From positions 1 to 9,449 of the forward strand of contig CAAFEX010000008.1 of the NCBI GenBank assembly GCA_900762015.1: a stretch of 9,449 bases of DNA. Direction: 5' to 3'. Position 1 is the first letter of the stretch. Each line of letters starts with the position of its first letter. Both the position numbers and the translations under genes were made by a program. The notes beneath the pieces were generated by a model. It ran no database searches and was not told where the DNA came from. It saw only the letters and a program-made list of their open reading frames with translations. Positions 1 to 6,855 of this stretch are shown piece after piece. This stretch comes from an uncultured Collinsella sp. (GTDB lineage: Bacteria; Actinomycetota; Coriobacteriia; Coriobacteriales; Coriobacteriaceae).

Positions 1-98
1 AAACTTAACCCCCGCCCCGGAGCCCAGCGGGCAATCATCGTTGTACCTATCACTGATACCAATAAACCGCTTGCATATCGTCTGTTGGCTTGGCACGG

Positions 99-104
99 TA
101 CAAT
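99..104 (+). promoter_or_regulatory. Putative -10 element for the rRNA methyltransferase gene
   Basis: A TACAAT hexamer lies 39 bases before the ATG at 144. No good -35 box sits at 16-18 bp: TTGCAT at 71-76 is 22 bp away and TTGGCT at 85-90 only 8 bp. The same hexamer precedes the PHP gene, the aminotransferase and tilS, which is the main reason for calling it. The rest of 1-143 has no gene I can support. The start at 144 is preceded by a GTGGAG Shine-Dalgarno-like sequence at 131-136. Confidence 0.4.
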
Positions 105-143
105 GCTTGTAGCTTTAAATTTATAAATTAGTGGAGTTAATTC

Positions 144-1592
144 ATGGCAGAATCTCGTGCGGAGCGTAGGGCTCGTCGTGCTTTGATGGAGGCGGTTGAG
201 GGGTCAAAGGAGGAGAAATCTTCTACGAAATCCAAGTCTTCTAAAGCTGCAAAAAGCAAATCGACCAAGAGCAAGGCTAAGACCAAGCGTTCTGACTCTC
301 GTCGAGGCGGGGATAAAGCGCCTCAGGCTCGCTCCAAGGGCTCGCACAAGGATTCGGTTTCGTCTGCGCGTAAGGCTGTGGACCCCAAGTCTCCTTGTTC
401 CATCATGAAAGCTTGCGGTGGGTGCACGGCACTCAACCGTCCTTATAAGAAGCAGCTCGCCGCCAAGCAGGCTGCTATGGAGGAGCTTTTTGCTTCGCTT
501 TGTGAGCGTGAGGGCATTGCTGTAGATCCTATTCGTGGCATGGGTGTCACCCTGGGCGACCCGGGCAAATATCCTGCGCCGCGTGGCTTTCGTCATAAGG
601 CTGCCACTCCCTTTGCTCCCGGTAAGGAGGGCGCCGTCCGTTGCGGTTTCTTTGAGCGCGGCACGCACAAGATCGTTGCCGTACCCGAATGCCCCGTCGA
701 GGCACCGGGCGCCCGACAGATTCTTAACGGCATCGCGCGTGAAGCTGAGCGCCTGCATATTCCCGCCTTTAATGAGGACAAGCATCTTGGTTTACTTCGC
801 TATGCCGTCGTCCGCTGCGGTTGGCGTACCGACCAGGTCATGGTCACGCTCGTGACCGCTCAGCGCGACTTGCCGCATGCGCAGGAGTTCTTTGAGGCTG
901 TCGCCGCACTCAATCCGCACATCGTCACCGTCGCCCAAAACATCAACGGACGTCCCGGCAACGCCATCCTCGGCGAGGAAACCCGCATTGTATATGGCGC
1001 CGAGTGCATGCGCGACCAGCTGCTCGGCTGCGAGTTCGATATCTCCCCCACCGCGTTCTACCAGACCAACCCGCAGCAGACCGAGCTGCTCTATCAGCTC
1101 GCGATTGACGGCATGGACCTGCAGCAGGGCGACGTACTCATGGATGCCTATTGCGGTAGCGGAACTATCGGTCTGTGCGCCGCGAAGGATGCCCAGGACA
1201 GAGGCGTCGGCATTATGCTGCTCGGCGTGGAGCGCAACCCGGCGGGCATTGCCGACGCACGTCGCAATGCCGAGCTCAACGGCCTCACTCGCAGCGCTTG
1301 GTTTATGGCCGACGACGCCACCGACTACATCCTGGATGCCGCCGACAACAACGAACGCGTCGACGTTCTTTCCATCGACCCGCCGCGCGCCGGCTCCACG
1401 CCCGAGTTCCTCGAAGCTGCCTGCGCACTTAAGCCGCGCCGCATCACCTATATCAGCTGCAACCCCGTGACCCAAGAGCGCGACCTGCACCAGCTCCTCG
1501 ACGGAGGCTATCGCCTGCTCAAGATCACGCCAGTCGACATGTTCCCCCATACCGACCACACCGAAACCGTAGCGGTCCTCGAACGCCGCTAA
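144..1592 (+). CDS. rlmD: 23S rRNA (uracil-5-)-methyltransferase, RlmD/RumA-like, TRAM-less
   Basis: This 482-residue SAM-dependent enzyme should methylate C5 of a uridine in 23S rRNA in the cytoplasm. Cysteines C85, C91, C94 and C183 reproduce the C-x5-C-x2-C plus distal Cys pattern of the E. coli RumA [4Fe-4S] cluster. The SAM-binding motif DAYCGSGTIGL is at 334-344, preceded by FYQTNPQQTELLY at 305-317. Motif IDPPRAG is at 411-417. The nucleophilic Cys is C439 in SCNP and the probable general base is E474 in HTETV; their 35-residue separation equals that of C389/E424 in RumA. Residues 1-84 form a low-complexity Lys/Ser/Arg tail where a TRAM domain would normally sit, so RNA docking is probably different. 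The target (U1939 RlmD-like, U747 RlmC-like or both) cannot be told from sequence alone. The start is supported by GTGGAG 7 bases upstream. The gene is monocistronic, facing a convergent neighbour. Confidence 0.9.
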   Translation: MAESRAERRARRALMEAVEGSKEEKSSTKSKSSKAAKSKSTKSKAKTKRSDSRRGGDKAPQARSKGSHKDSVSSARKAVDPKSPCSIMKACGGCTALNRPYKKQLAAKQAAMEELFASLCEREGIAVDPIRGMGVTLGDPGKYPAPRGFRHKAATPFAPGKEGAVRCGFFERGTHKIVAVPECPVEAPGARQILNGIAREAERLHIPAFNEDKHLGLLRYAVVRCGWRTDQVMVTLVTAQRDLPHAQEFFEAVAALNPHIVTVAQNINGRPGNAILGEETRIVYGAECMRDQLLGCEFDISPTAFYQTNPQQTELLYQLAIDGMDLQQGDVLMDAYCGSGTIGLCAAKDAQDRGVGIMLLGVERNPAGIADARRNAELNGLTRSAWFMADDATDYILDAADNNERVDVLSIDPPRAGSTPEFLEAACALKPRRITYISCNPVTQERDLHQLLDGGYRLLKITPVDMFPHTDHTETVAVLERR

Positions 1593-1619
1593 CCAACCTC
1601 AGTAGATTTTTGGGACAAG

Positions 1620-1651
1620 AAGGGGGGCGACCCGTCTGGGCCGCCCCCCTT
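1620..1651. terminator. GC-rich hairpin between convergent genes, probable bidirectional terminator
   Basis: Perfect 10-bp arms AAGGGGGGCG (1620-1629) and CGCCCCCCTT (1642-1651) enclose an inner CCC/GGG stem with a GTCT loop. The hairpin lies 28 bases after the methyltransferase stop and 20 bases beyond the PHP gene stop on the other strand. Only short interrupted T stretches follow on either side, so termination strength is inferred from the stem. Confidence 0.75.
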
Positions 1652-1671
1652 CGCTTGGTTTATAAATTCCG

Positions 1672-2493
1672 CTACATCCCATTGCGCAGATCGCACACGC
1701 CGGCTGCCGCCATCTCGCGCAGCAGCGTCTCGCGATCGCGCGTCACGATCAGATCCAACGGGAAGTGAATCTCGTCGAGCATCTTGCGAGCGTAATCGAG
1801 CTTACCAATTGCCATGCCAATGTGCGCATCGGTCGAAACGCCAATGCCCACGCCCAGCTCGGCGCAGCGCTCGGCAATCTTGCGGCATACGGCCCAATGC
1901 TCAGTGTCGACACCGTGTTCAAGACTATGGTTGTTGATCTCGATAATCTTGTGCTTGGCCTTAGCTGCCAACAGCACCTCGTCGATATCGAACGGCACGC
2001 CCGAACGCCCCGTGTGACCCAGCATGAACACCTTGGGGTGCTCCAGGGCATTGATATACATCTCGGTCGTCTGGGCCAGCGTCGCGCCCTCAGCAATCTG
2101 CGGATTATGCACGCTCGCAACCAAATAATCCAAATTACGCGAAACCAAATCGAACAGCGAATGCTGACGGCTGTACGAATCGCCGGCAATATCGAGCGTG
2201 ACAGGGGTGTCCTCGCCAAACAGGCTTCCGTCCAGCGAAACGATATCGGCCTCGGCACCACGCAGCACCAGCACGCCGCTCCAAATGCGCGGCCAGATAT
2301 CCTGGTTGATAAAGAACTGGTAACTGCGCAGGTCATTGGGGCAAGCCGTAACCATAGAGCTCAAATGGTCGGCAGATCCGAGCACCTGCAGACCACGCTC
2401 TGCCGCCCAGTACACATTCTCCTCAATGGTCGAATATGCATGCGCAGAGAACATCGTATGGGTATGAATGTCACAAGAAAGCAGGTAGGGCAT
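1672..2493 (-). CDS. PHP-domain metal-dependent phosphoesterase, YcdX-like
   Basis: This 273-residue cytoplasmic protein is a single PHP domain. The full set of nine metal ligands expected for the YcdX-type trinuclear site is visible: H10 and H12 in IHTHT, H18, H43 in SADH, E81 in RGAEAD, H129 in ASVHN, H160 in LGHTG, and D222 and H224 in STDAH. Family knowledge points to hydrolysis of a phosphate ester; related members include histidinol phosphatase and YcdX phosphatases, but the substrate here is unknown. Length is slightly above the roughly 245 residues of YcdX, with extra sequence around residues 84-125. The start is well supported: AAGGAG lies 5 bases before the ATG at 2493. It is preceded by its own promoter-like sequence, so it need not be cotranscribed with the aminotransferase 165 bp upstream. 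No histidine-biosynthesis genes are nearby, which argues against calling it HisK/HisJ. Confidence 0.85.
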   Translation of the reverse strand: MPYLLSCDIHTHTMFSAHAYSTIEENVYWAAERGLQVLGSADHLSSMVTACPNDLRSYQFFINQDIWPRIWSGVLVLRGAEADIVSLDGSLFGEDTPVTLDIAGDSYSRQHSLFDLVSRNLDYLVASVHNPQIAEGATLAQTTEMYINALEHPKVFMLGHTGRSGVPFDIDEVLLAAKAKHKIIEINNHSLEHGVDTEHWAVCRKIAERCAELGVGIGVSTDAHIGMAIGKLDYARKMLDEIHFPLDLIVTRDRETLLREMAAAGVCDLRNGM

Positions 2494-2530
2494 CAGGTCT
2501 CCTTATCTGGCACGGCCGTCGCTTATATTC

Positions 2531-2560
2531 ATTGTACGCATAGCCTTCGATAGTCGTAAA
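2531..2560 (-). promoter_or_regulatory. Putative sigma70-type promoter of the PHP gene
   Basis: Reading the minus strand, TTTACG (2560-2555) and TACAAT (2536-2531) are separated by 18 bp. The -10 hexamer lies 37 bases before the ATG at 2493. The -35 box matches TTGACA at four of six positions. This is the best two-box promoter in the window. Confidence 0.5.
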
Positions 2561-2593
2561 ACCACTCCATCCCAAAGACACAACGTCCATGAC

Positions 2594-2624
2594 AACGGGG
2601 TCCGGCTTAACACCAAACCCCGTT
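2594..2624. repeat. 8-bp inverted repeat in the aminotransferase-PHP gap
   Basis: Perfect arms AACGGGGT (2594-2601) and ACCCCGTT (2617-2624) flank a 15-base loop. The hairpin lies 34 bases beyond the aminotransferase stop and upstream of the PHP promoter. No T-tract follows on the minus strand, so a standard intrinsic terminator is not supported. It could be a weak or factor-assisted terminator, an mRNA 3'-end stabiliser, or an operator. Confidence 0.45.
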
Positions 2625-2658
2625 TCACGTAAAACATTGTAGGCAGAGCGCTTTACTT

Positions 2659-3843
2659 TTAACGATACTCGTCCGCCAACTGTTTCCAAGCGGGTAGCGA
2701 ATTGACAATCGTTTCGTAGCTCACGCAATAGCCCAGGCGGAACCAACCCGGCATACCAAAGCTGTCCGAGGGAACCGCAAGCAACTCATACTTCTTTGCG
2801 CGCTCGCAAAACGCATTCGCATCGGGCTCGAGTGCCTTCACCCACAGGTAGAAAGCACCGTCCGGCTCAACATAGGTGTAGCCGTACTCCGCTAGTGCGT
2901 CGGTAAGCGCGGTGCGGTTGCGTGCATAGGCCTCAACGTCACTCGGCTCATCGATGCAGTCGATAATTACGCGCTGGAAGAGTGCCGGTGCGCACACGAA
3001 GCCCAGCGTACGGGCGGCACCGGCAACGGCGGGCATTAGACGATCTGCCTGAGGATTCGTATTGGGAACAAGGATCCATCCCACGCGCTCGCCCGGCAGC
3101 GAAAGCGACTTAGAATACGAGTAGCACACGATGGTGTGCTCGTAGATCGAGGGCACCCAAGGCACCTCGGCACCGTACACGATTTCGCGGTACGGCTCAT
3201 CCGAGATGAGCATAATCGGATTCTCGGGATCGCGCTGAGCGTTGGCCTCGCGCAGAACGTTGGCCAGTCGCGTCAGCGTGTCGCATGTATATACGGCACC
3301 GGTCGGATTGTTGGGAGAGTCGATGATGACGGCCGCCGTCTTATCGCTGATCGCCTTGAGCACGTTGTCCACGCTCAGCTGGAACGTATCTTCATCGGCG
3401 AGCGCCTCAACACACGTACAGCCGGCCTTCTCAATCCAAACGCGATACTCCGGAAAGTACGGGGCGATAACAATAACCTCGTCGCCCGGGTTCGTAACGG
3501 CGTTGAGCGTGCAGGTGAGCGAAGCCGCGGCACCCACCGTCATAAAGACGTCTTTGCCCTCATAGCTCGTGCCAAAGCGGCGGTTGAGCGATTCGGCCAC
3601 AGCGGCACGACATTGCGGCAGGCCCGGTGCGGGCGTGTAGCCGTGCAGCTGGTCGCTCGGCAGCTCCAGGGCCTTCTTAATCGACTCAGCCACGGCAGCG
3701 GGCGCTGGAACGCTCGGATTGCCCAGCGAAAAATCGAATACGTTTTCCGCACCGATCTGCGCCTTGCGCTCAAGGCCATAGCTAAAAATCTCACGGATGA
3801 TGGAGCTTTCCGCACCGCGAGCATACATAGTTTCGTTGATCAT
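2659..3843 (-). CDS. PLP-dependent aminotransferase, class I/II (aspartate aminotransferase fold)
   Basis: This 394-residue cytosolic enzyme transfers amino groups using pyridoxal phosphate. FSLGNPS (38-44) and GYTPAPGLPQCR (68-79) are N-terminal family motifs. GAAAS at 104-108 should bind the PLP phosphate. NNPTG (178-182) holds the Asn that contacts the PLP O3', and D215 with Y218 lie in ISDEPYRE. K245 in SYSKSLSLPGER is the Schiff-base lysine, R253 is the phosphate-binding Arg, and R369 in WFRLGYC is the substrate carboxylate-binding Arg. Substrate (aspartate, alanine, aromatic or other) is not resolvable here. I chose the ATG at 3843 because AAAGGGGAACAG precedes it and the family motifs follow directly. 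An upstream in-frame ATG at 3942 would run translation through a palindromic element and has no support. The gene follows the ftsH terminator, so it has its own transcription. Confidence 0.85.
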   Translation of the reverse strand: MINETMYARGAESSIIREIFSYGLERKAQIGAENVFDFSLGNPSVPAPAAVAESIKKALELPSDQLHGYTPAPGLPQCRAAVAESLNRRFGTSYEGKDVFMTVGAAASLTCTLNAVTNPGDEVIVIAPYFPEYRVWIEKAGCTCVEALADEDTFQLSVDNVLKAISDKTAAVIIDSPNNPTGAVYTCDTLTRLANVLREANAQRDPENPIMLISDEPYREIVYGAEVPWVPSIYEHTIVCYSYSKSLSLPGERVGWILVPNTNPQADRLMPAVAGAARTLGFVCAPALFQRVIIDCIDEPSDVEAYARNRTALTDALAEYGYTYVEPDGAFYLWVKALEPDANAFCERAKKYELLAVPSDSFGMPGWFRLGYCVSYETIVNSLPAWKQLADEYR

Positions 3844-3867
3844 CTGTTCCCCTTTCGCATAGGCGCT

Positions 3868-3873
3868 ATTGTA
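3868..3873 (-). promoter_or_regulatory. Putative -10 element of the aminotransferase gene
   Basis: TACAAT on the minus strand lies 24 bases before the ATG at 3843. The -35 zone (around 3890-3896) reads CGGCAC/GGCACT, a poor match. If real, the promoter ends just before the palindrome at 3904-3963, which would then lie immediately upstream of the polymerase site. Confidence 0.4.
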
Positions 3874-3903
3874 CGCTTTAGCCGAGCAAAGTGCCGCAGC
3901 AAT

Positions 3904-3963
3904 GTTGATTGGGGACAGACTTAAATGCGTGAAAACGCTCATTTAAGTCTGTCCCCAATCAAC
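3904..3963. repeat. 60-nt near-perfect palindrome, REP/MITE-like element
   Basis: Two perfect 24-bp arms (3904-3927 and 3940-3963) flank a 12-base centre, CGTGAAAACGCT. The centre can itself form CGT/ACG closed by a GAAA loop. Arm landmarks are GTTGATTGGGGACAG on the outside and ACTTAAATG inside. It lies between the ftsH terminator and the aminotransferase promoter, so it need not be part of either mRNA. No transposase and no clear target duplication are visible. Dispersed palindromes with GGGGACAG-type cores are often REP- or MITE-like; that identity is inference, as only one copy is in the window. Each strand contains an ATG inside the element, and both open into spurious reading frames sharing the peptide HLSLSPIN. 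Confidence 0.85.
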
Positions 3964-3982
3964 AGACGGCCCCATATCGCTC

Positions 3983-4021
3983 AAAAGAAAAAGCCTCCGC
4001 AGGTTTCCCCGCGGAGGCTTT
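3983..4021 (-). terminator. Intrinsic terminator of the ftsH transcription unit
   Basis: On the minus strand an 11-bp perfect stem (AAAGCCTCCGC paired with GCGGAGGCTTT, arms at 4011-4021 and 3990-4000) with a 10-base loop is followed by CTTTTTCTTTT. It lies 11 bases beyond the ftsH stop codon. This is a textbook factor-independent terminator and separates ftsH from the aminotransferase. Confidence 0.93.
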
Positions 4022-4032
4022 CGCCACAAAGA

Positions 4033-6177
4033 CTATTTGTCGGCGTCGGTGTCGGCATCGGCATCGGCATCGACGACGGCATGGTCATCGTCAGCGTTGG
4101 ATGCCACTTCGGCATCCTCCTGCATGGCCGCCTGCGCAAAAGCCGCGGCATCTGCCGCAAGTTCCTCCTCGCTCATGCGAGGCGCACGCTTCTTGGTCGG
4201 CATGCCGGCCGCCTTGGCGTTGCGCTCCTCCTTGGCCGCCAGGATATCGCCCTCGCGCTCAAGGTAGGCATCCCACTCGTTGTCGAGCAGGGCGTTCACG
4301 GCGTCGCCTTCGACGGTCTCGCGCTCAAGCAGCACCTTCGCCATCAGATCGAGCTGATCGCGACGGGCGTCCAGGATCTCGACCGCACGACGATGGGCCT
4401 CACGCATAATGCGCTGAACCTCGATATCGATGCGGCGCGCCGTCTCCTCGGAGTAATCCTGGTGATCGGCGTAATCGCGACCAAGGAACACCTGATGCTG
4501 CGCCTCGCCAAACACTTGCGTGCCCAGCTCCTCGCTCATGCCCAGACGCGTAACCATCTCGCGCGCCATCTTGGTCGCACGCTCCAGGTCGTTGCTCGCG
4601 CCCGACGTGATGTCATCGCACATGAGCTCCTCGGCAACGCGACCGCCCAAGAACACGGCAAGCTCGTCGAGCATCTCGTTCTTGGTCTTGAGGAAGTGGT
4701 CCTCCTGCGGAAGCTGCAGCGTGTAGCCCAGGGCCTGACCGCGGCTGACGATCGAGATCTTATGAACCGGATCGGAGTGCTCCAGGATGTGGCCCACCAA
4801 AGCGTGACCGCTCTCGTGGTAGGCAATCGTGGTGCGCTCGGCCTCGGTCATCACGCGACCCTTGCGTTGCGGTCCGGCAATCACGCGCTCCATCGACTCC
4901 TCGACCTCGTCCATCGAGATCACGGAACGATGACGGCGAGCGGCCAGCAGCGCAGACTCGTTGAGCAGGTTCGCCAAATCGGCACCAGTAAAGCCAACGG
5001 TCATCTGGGCGAGCTTCTCAAACTTAACGTCCTCGTCCATCGGCTTGTTCTCGGCATGCACGCGCAAGATCTGCTCGCGGCCCTTCACATCCGGACGGTC
5101 GACCGTAACCTGGCGGTCAAAACGGCCGGGACGCAGCAATGCCGGATCCAGGATGTCAGGACGGTTGGTCGCAGCGATCAGGATGACCGACTCGCTTTCC
5201 TCAAAGCCGTCCATCTCGACCAGCAGCTGGTTGAGCGTCTGCTCGCGCTCGTCGTGACCGCCGCCCAAGCCAGCTCCGCGCTGACGTCCCACGGCATCGA
5301 TCTCATCGATGAAGATGATCGACGGGGCCTGGGACTTGGCCTCCTTAAAGAGGTCACGCACACGGCTGGCGCCGACACCTACAAACATCTCGACAAAGTC
5401 GGAACCCGAGATGCTAAAGAACGGCACGCCCGCCTCGCCGGCAACGGCCTTGGCCAGCAGCGTTTTACCGGTTCCCGGAGGGCCAACCAGCAACACGCCA
5501 CGCGGGATCTTGGCGCCCAGCTTGCGATAGCGATCCGGATCGCTCAAAAAGTCACGGATCTCCTCGAGCTCCTCGACTGCCTCGTCCACGCCGGCAACGT
5601 CTTCAAACTTGACCTTGGGGCGTGTGGCCTCGTTGGTCTTGGCGTTGGTCTTGCCAAACTGCATGTTCCTGTTGTTGGCGCCCATCATCTGGCGCATAAA
5701 GTAGAACATGATGGCGATAAGGGCAATCGTCGGAAGCACACTCATCGCCAAGTCGCCCCAAAAATCGGGATCGTTGGTGTTGACGATGTACTTGGTATCG
5801 GGATGCTCCGCCATGAGCTCGGCAAGCGAATCGGAGCCGACATAGGTCGAGGAGAAGCTCTTGAGCTCGCTCGTATCGCCCTTGTCCTTCTTCGTCTTCC
5901 AGTAATGACCCGTCACGCTTCCGTCTTGAACCGTATAGGTCAGATCTTCGACGCGATCCTGCTTGATGGCGCTCACCATCTCGCTCGTCGCGAGCTTAAC
6001 GGTATTGCTGGAATTGGCAAAGCCGGAGCCCATGTTAAAGAAGGCGTAGCCCAGAAGCGCGCAAGCCAAAATAAAATACAGCCAGCCCGTACGCGTGGGC
6101 TTCTTGCCTCCGGGCATCCCCGGGATCTTAGGCTCCCGGGGAGTCTGGGAATTGTTATCGTTACGGTCGTCGGGCAT
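4033..6177 (-). CDS. ftsH: ATP-dependent zinc metalloprotease FtsH
   Basis: This 714-residue membrane-anchored AAA+ protease extracts and degrades membrane and short-lived cytosolic proteins as a hexamer. Two transmembrane helices (about 31-49 and 143-161) bracket an extracytoplasmic domain. The AAA+ module shows Walker A GPPGTGKT (232-239), pore-loop MFVG (264-267), Walker B IIFIDEID (287-294) and second-region-of-homology arginines R349 and R352. The zinc site is HESGH (454-458), with D530 in SGASNDLERAT as the probable third ligand. Length is somewhat above the usual 610-650 residues because of an Ala/Glu/Asp-rich C-terminal tail ending in DADADADTDAD (704 onward), probably disordered. ATG 6177 starts one base after the hpt stop. 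A GGAGG at 6190-6194 inside the hpt coding end serves as ribosome binding site, with a rather long 12-base spacer. Translation is probably coupled to hpt. Confidence 0.97.
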   Translation of the reverse strand: MPDDRNDNNSQTPREPKIPGMPGGKKPTRTGWLYFILACALLGYAFFNMGSGFANSSNTVKLATSEMVSAIKQDRVEDLTYTVQDGSVTGHYWKTKKDKGDTSELKSFSSTYVGSDSLAELMAEHPDTKYIVNTNDPDFWGDLAMSVLPTIALIAIMFYFMRQMMGANNRNMQFGKTNAKTNEATRPKVKFEDVAGVDEAVEELEEIRDFLSDPDRYRKLGAKIPRGVLLVGPPGTGKTLLAKAVAGEAGVPFFSISGSDFVEMFVGVGASRVRDLFKEAKSQAPSIIFIDEIDAVGRQRGAGLGGGHDEREQTLNQLLVEMDGFEESESVILIAATNRPDILDPALLRPGRFDRQVTVDRPDVKGREQILRVHAENKPMDEDVKFEKLAQMTVGFTGADLANLLNESALLAARRHRSVISMDEVEESMERVIAGPQRKGRVMTEAERTTIAYHESGHALVGHILEHSDPVHKISIVSRGQALGYTLQLPQEDHFLKTKNEMLDELAVFLGGRVAEELMCDDITSGASNDLERATKMAREMVTRLGMSEELGTQVFGEAQHQVFLGRDYADHQDYSEETARRIDIEVQRIMREAHRRAVEILDARRDQLDLMAKVLLERETVEGDAVNALLDNEWDAYLEREGDILAAKEERNAKAAGMPTKKRAPRMSEEELAADAAAFAQAAMQEDAEVASNADDDHAVVDADADADTDADK
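4039..4074. repeat. Six-unit hexanucleotide tract inside the ftsH 3' end
   Basis: Six consecutive hexamers of the form GTCGGC/ATCGGC (one GTCGGT and one ATCGAC variant) encode the alternating Asp-Ala/Asp-Thr tail of FtsH. Such tracts can change length by slippage in whole two-residue steps without shifting the frame. Confidence 0.8.
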
Positions 6178-6178
6178 C

Positions 6179-6727
6179 TTACGAATAAACCTCCGGTTTC
6201 AAAATGCCCAGATACGGAAGGTTACGATAGCGCTCGGCATAGTCGAGGCCGTAGCCCACCACAAAGGCATCGGGGCAATGGGTTCCAACATACTTGGGCG
6301 TGATGGCCGAGACGCGGTCCTCAACGTCCTTCCACAGGAAGGCGGCGACCTCCAGAGAAGCGGGCTTGCGGCTCTCGAGGTTCTTCATCAGATACTTGAG
6401 CGTCAGGCCCGAGTCCAGAATGTCCTCGACGATCAGCACGTCGCGACCGCGGATGTCGATATCCAGGTCCTTAATGATACGCACGATACCCGAGGACTTC
6501 ACACCGTCGCCGTAGCTCGAAACAGCCATGAAATCGATGTTGGTCGGCAGCTCGATCTTACGCATCAGGTCGCCCATAAAGACCACGGCGCCGCGCAGGA
6601 CCGCAATCAGCACCAGATCCTTACCCGCGTAGTCGCGAGTAATCTGCTCGCCTAGGCGAGAGACAATACCGTCGATATCCTCCTGCGTGAACAGAACCTT
6701 CTCGATATCCGGATGTTGAGAAGCCAT
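6179..6727 (-). CDS. hpt: Hypoxanthine phosphoribosyltransferase
   Basis: This 182-residue cytosolic enzyme of purine salvage makes IMP (and usually GMP) from hypoxanthine or guanine plus PRPP. The PRPP-binding signature VLIVEDILDSGLT is at 97-109, with the acidic pair E101/D102 and D105. The flexible-loop SYG is at 71-73, LRGA at 44-47 forms the pyrophosphate loop, and FVVGYGLDYAERYRNLPY (155-172) is the C-terminal family signature. Length is normal for the family. The strand that usually reads LLDKP here reads FLWKD (130-134), a modest departure. AAAGGG lies 6 bases before the ATG. The gene sits between tilS and ftsH, an order also known from Bacillus, where TilS and HprT have been reported to act together on ftsH transcription. 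A -10-like box and inverted repeat upstream suggest a separate regulated promoter here. Confidence 0.95.
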   Translation of the reverse strand: MASQHPDIEKVLFTQEDIDGIVSRLGEQITRDYAGKDLVLIAVLRGAVVFMGDLMRKIELPTNIDFMAVSSYGDGVKSSGIVRIIKDLDIDIRGRDVLIVEDILDSGLTLKYLMKNLESRKPASLEVAAFLWKDVEDRVSAITPKYVGTHCPDAFVVGYGLDYAERYRNLPYLGILKPEVYS

Positions 6728-6783
6728 GACAACCCTTTCTTGTGCTTATCGCCCACACACCGCCGTATGGACGCGAACTACAC

Positions 6784-6789
6784 ATTCTA
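6784..6789 (-). promoter_or_regulatory. Putative -10 element upstream of hpt
   Basis: TAGAAT on the minus strand lies 56 bases before the hpt ATG. The expected -35 zone falls within the inverted repeat at 6793-6823 and has no good TTGACA match (GGTAAA at 17 bp), as would fit an activated or repressed promoter. A TTGACG at minus-strand 6847-6842 is too far away to pair with it. Confidence 0.4.
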
Positions 6790-6792
6790 GCA

Positions 6793-6823
6793 GCGCACGG
6801 GGTAAATTTACCAGCCCGTGCGC
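6793..6823. promoter_or_regulatory. Compound inverted repeat upstream of hpt, candidate operator
   Basis: A perfect 12-bp palindrome GGTAAATTTACC (6801-6812) is nested within 8-bp outer arms GCGCACGG (6793-6800) and CCGTGCGC (6816-6823). The two levels are offset by a 3-base AGC insertion. It starts 3 bases from the -10-like TAGAAT and covers the position of a -35 box. No T-tract follows on either side, so it reads as a dimeric-regulator binding site rather than a terminator. The regulator is unknown. Confidence 0.55.
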
Positions 6824-6855
6824 CATCAGCGCGGGAATACCGTCAACGTCGCACA

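Noticed and set aside
12..33. CCCGC/GCGGG inverted repeat near the left edge, as a terminator of a minus- or plus-strand gene
   Set aside because: Only 5 bp, no T-tract, and no gene seen next to it.
1..126. Open frame from the left edge to a TAA at 124-126, possibly the end of an upstream gene
   Set aside because: The 41 codons show no recognisable motif and would include the promoter-like TACAAT of the methyltransferase gene. It cannot be excluded without sequence to the left.
1765..2553. 262-codon plus-strand frame opposite the PHP gene, and a similar one at 3136-3924 opposite the aminotransferase
   Set aside because: Both mirror genes with intact catalytic motifs and show no recognisable family sequence.
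2471..2746. 91-codon minus-strand frame bridging the aminotransferase end and the PHP start
   Set aside because: It overlaps both genes, has no Shine-Dalgarno and shows no family motif. The gap is better explained by the PHP promoter. A 44-codon frame in the same gap also lacks a ribosome binding site.
3844..3942. N-terminal extension of the aminotransferase to the ATG at 3942
   Set aside because: The extra 33 codons run through the palindrome and the promoter-like region, while the ATG at 3843 has a good ribosome binding site and precedes the family motifs directly.
3925..6303. A 792-codon plus-strand open frame running antisense to all of ftsH
   Set aside because: It begins inside the palindrome, has no ribosome binding site, and its product is low-complexity and unlike any family. 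FtsH on the other strand is unambiguous. Long antisense frames are common opposite GC-rich genes with biased third positions.
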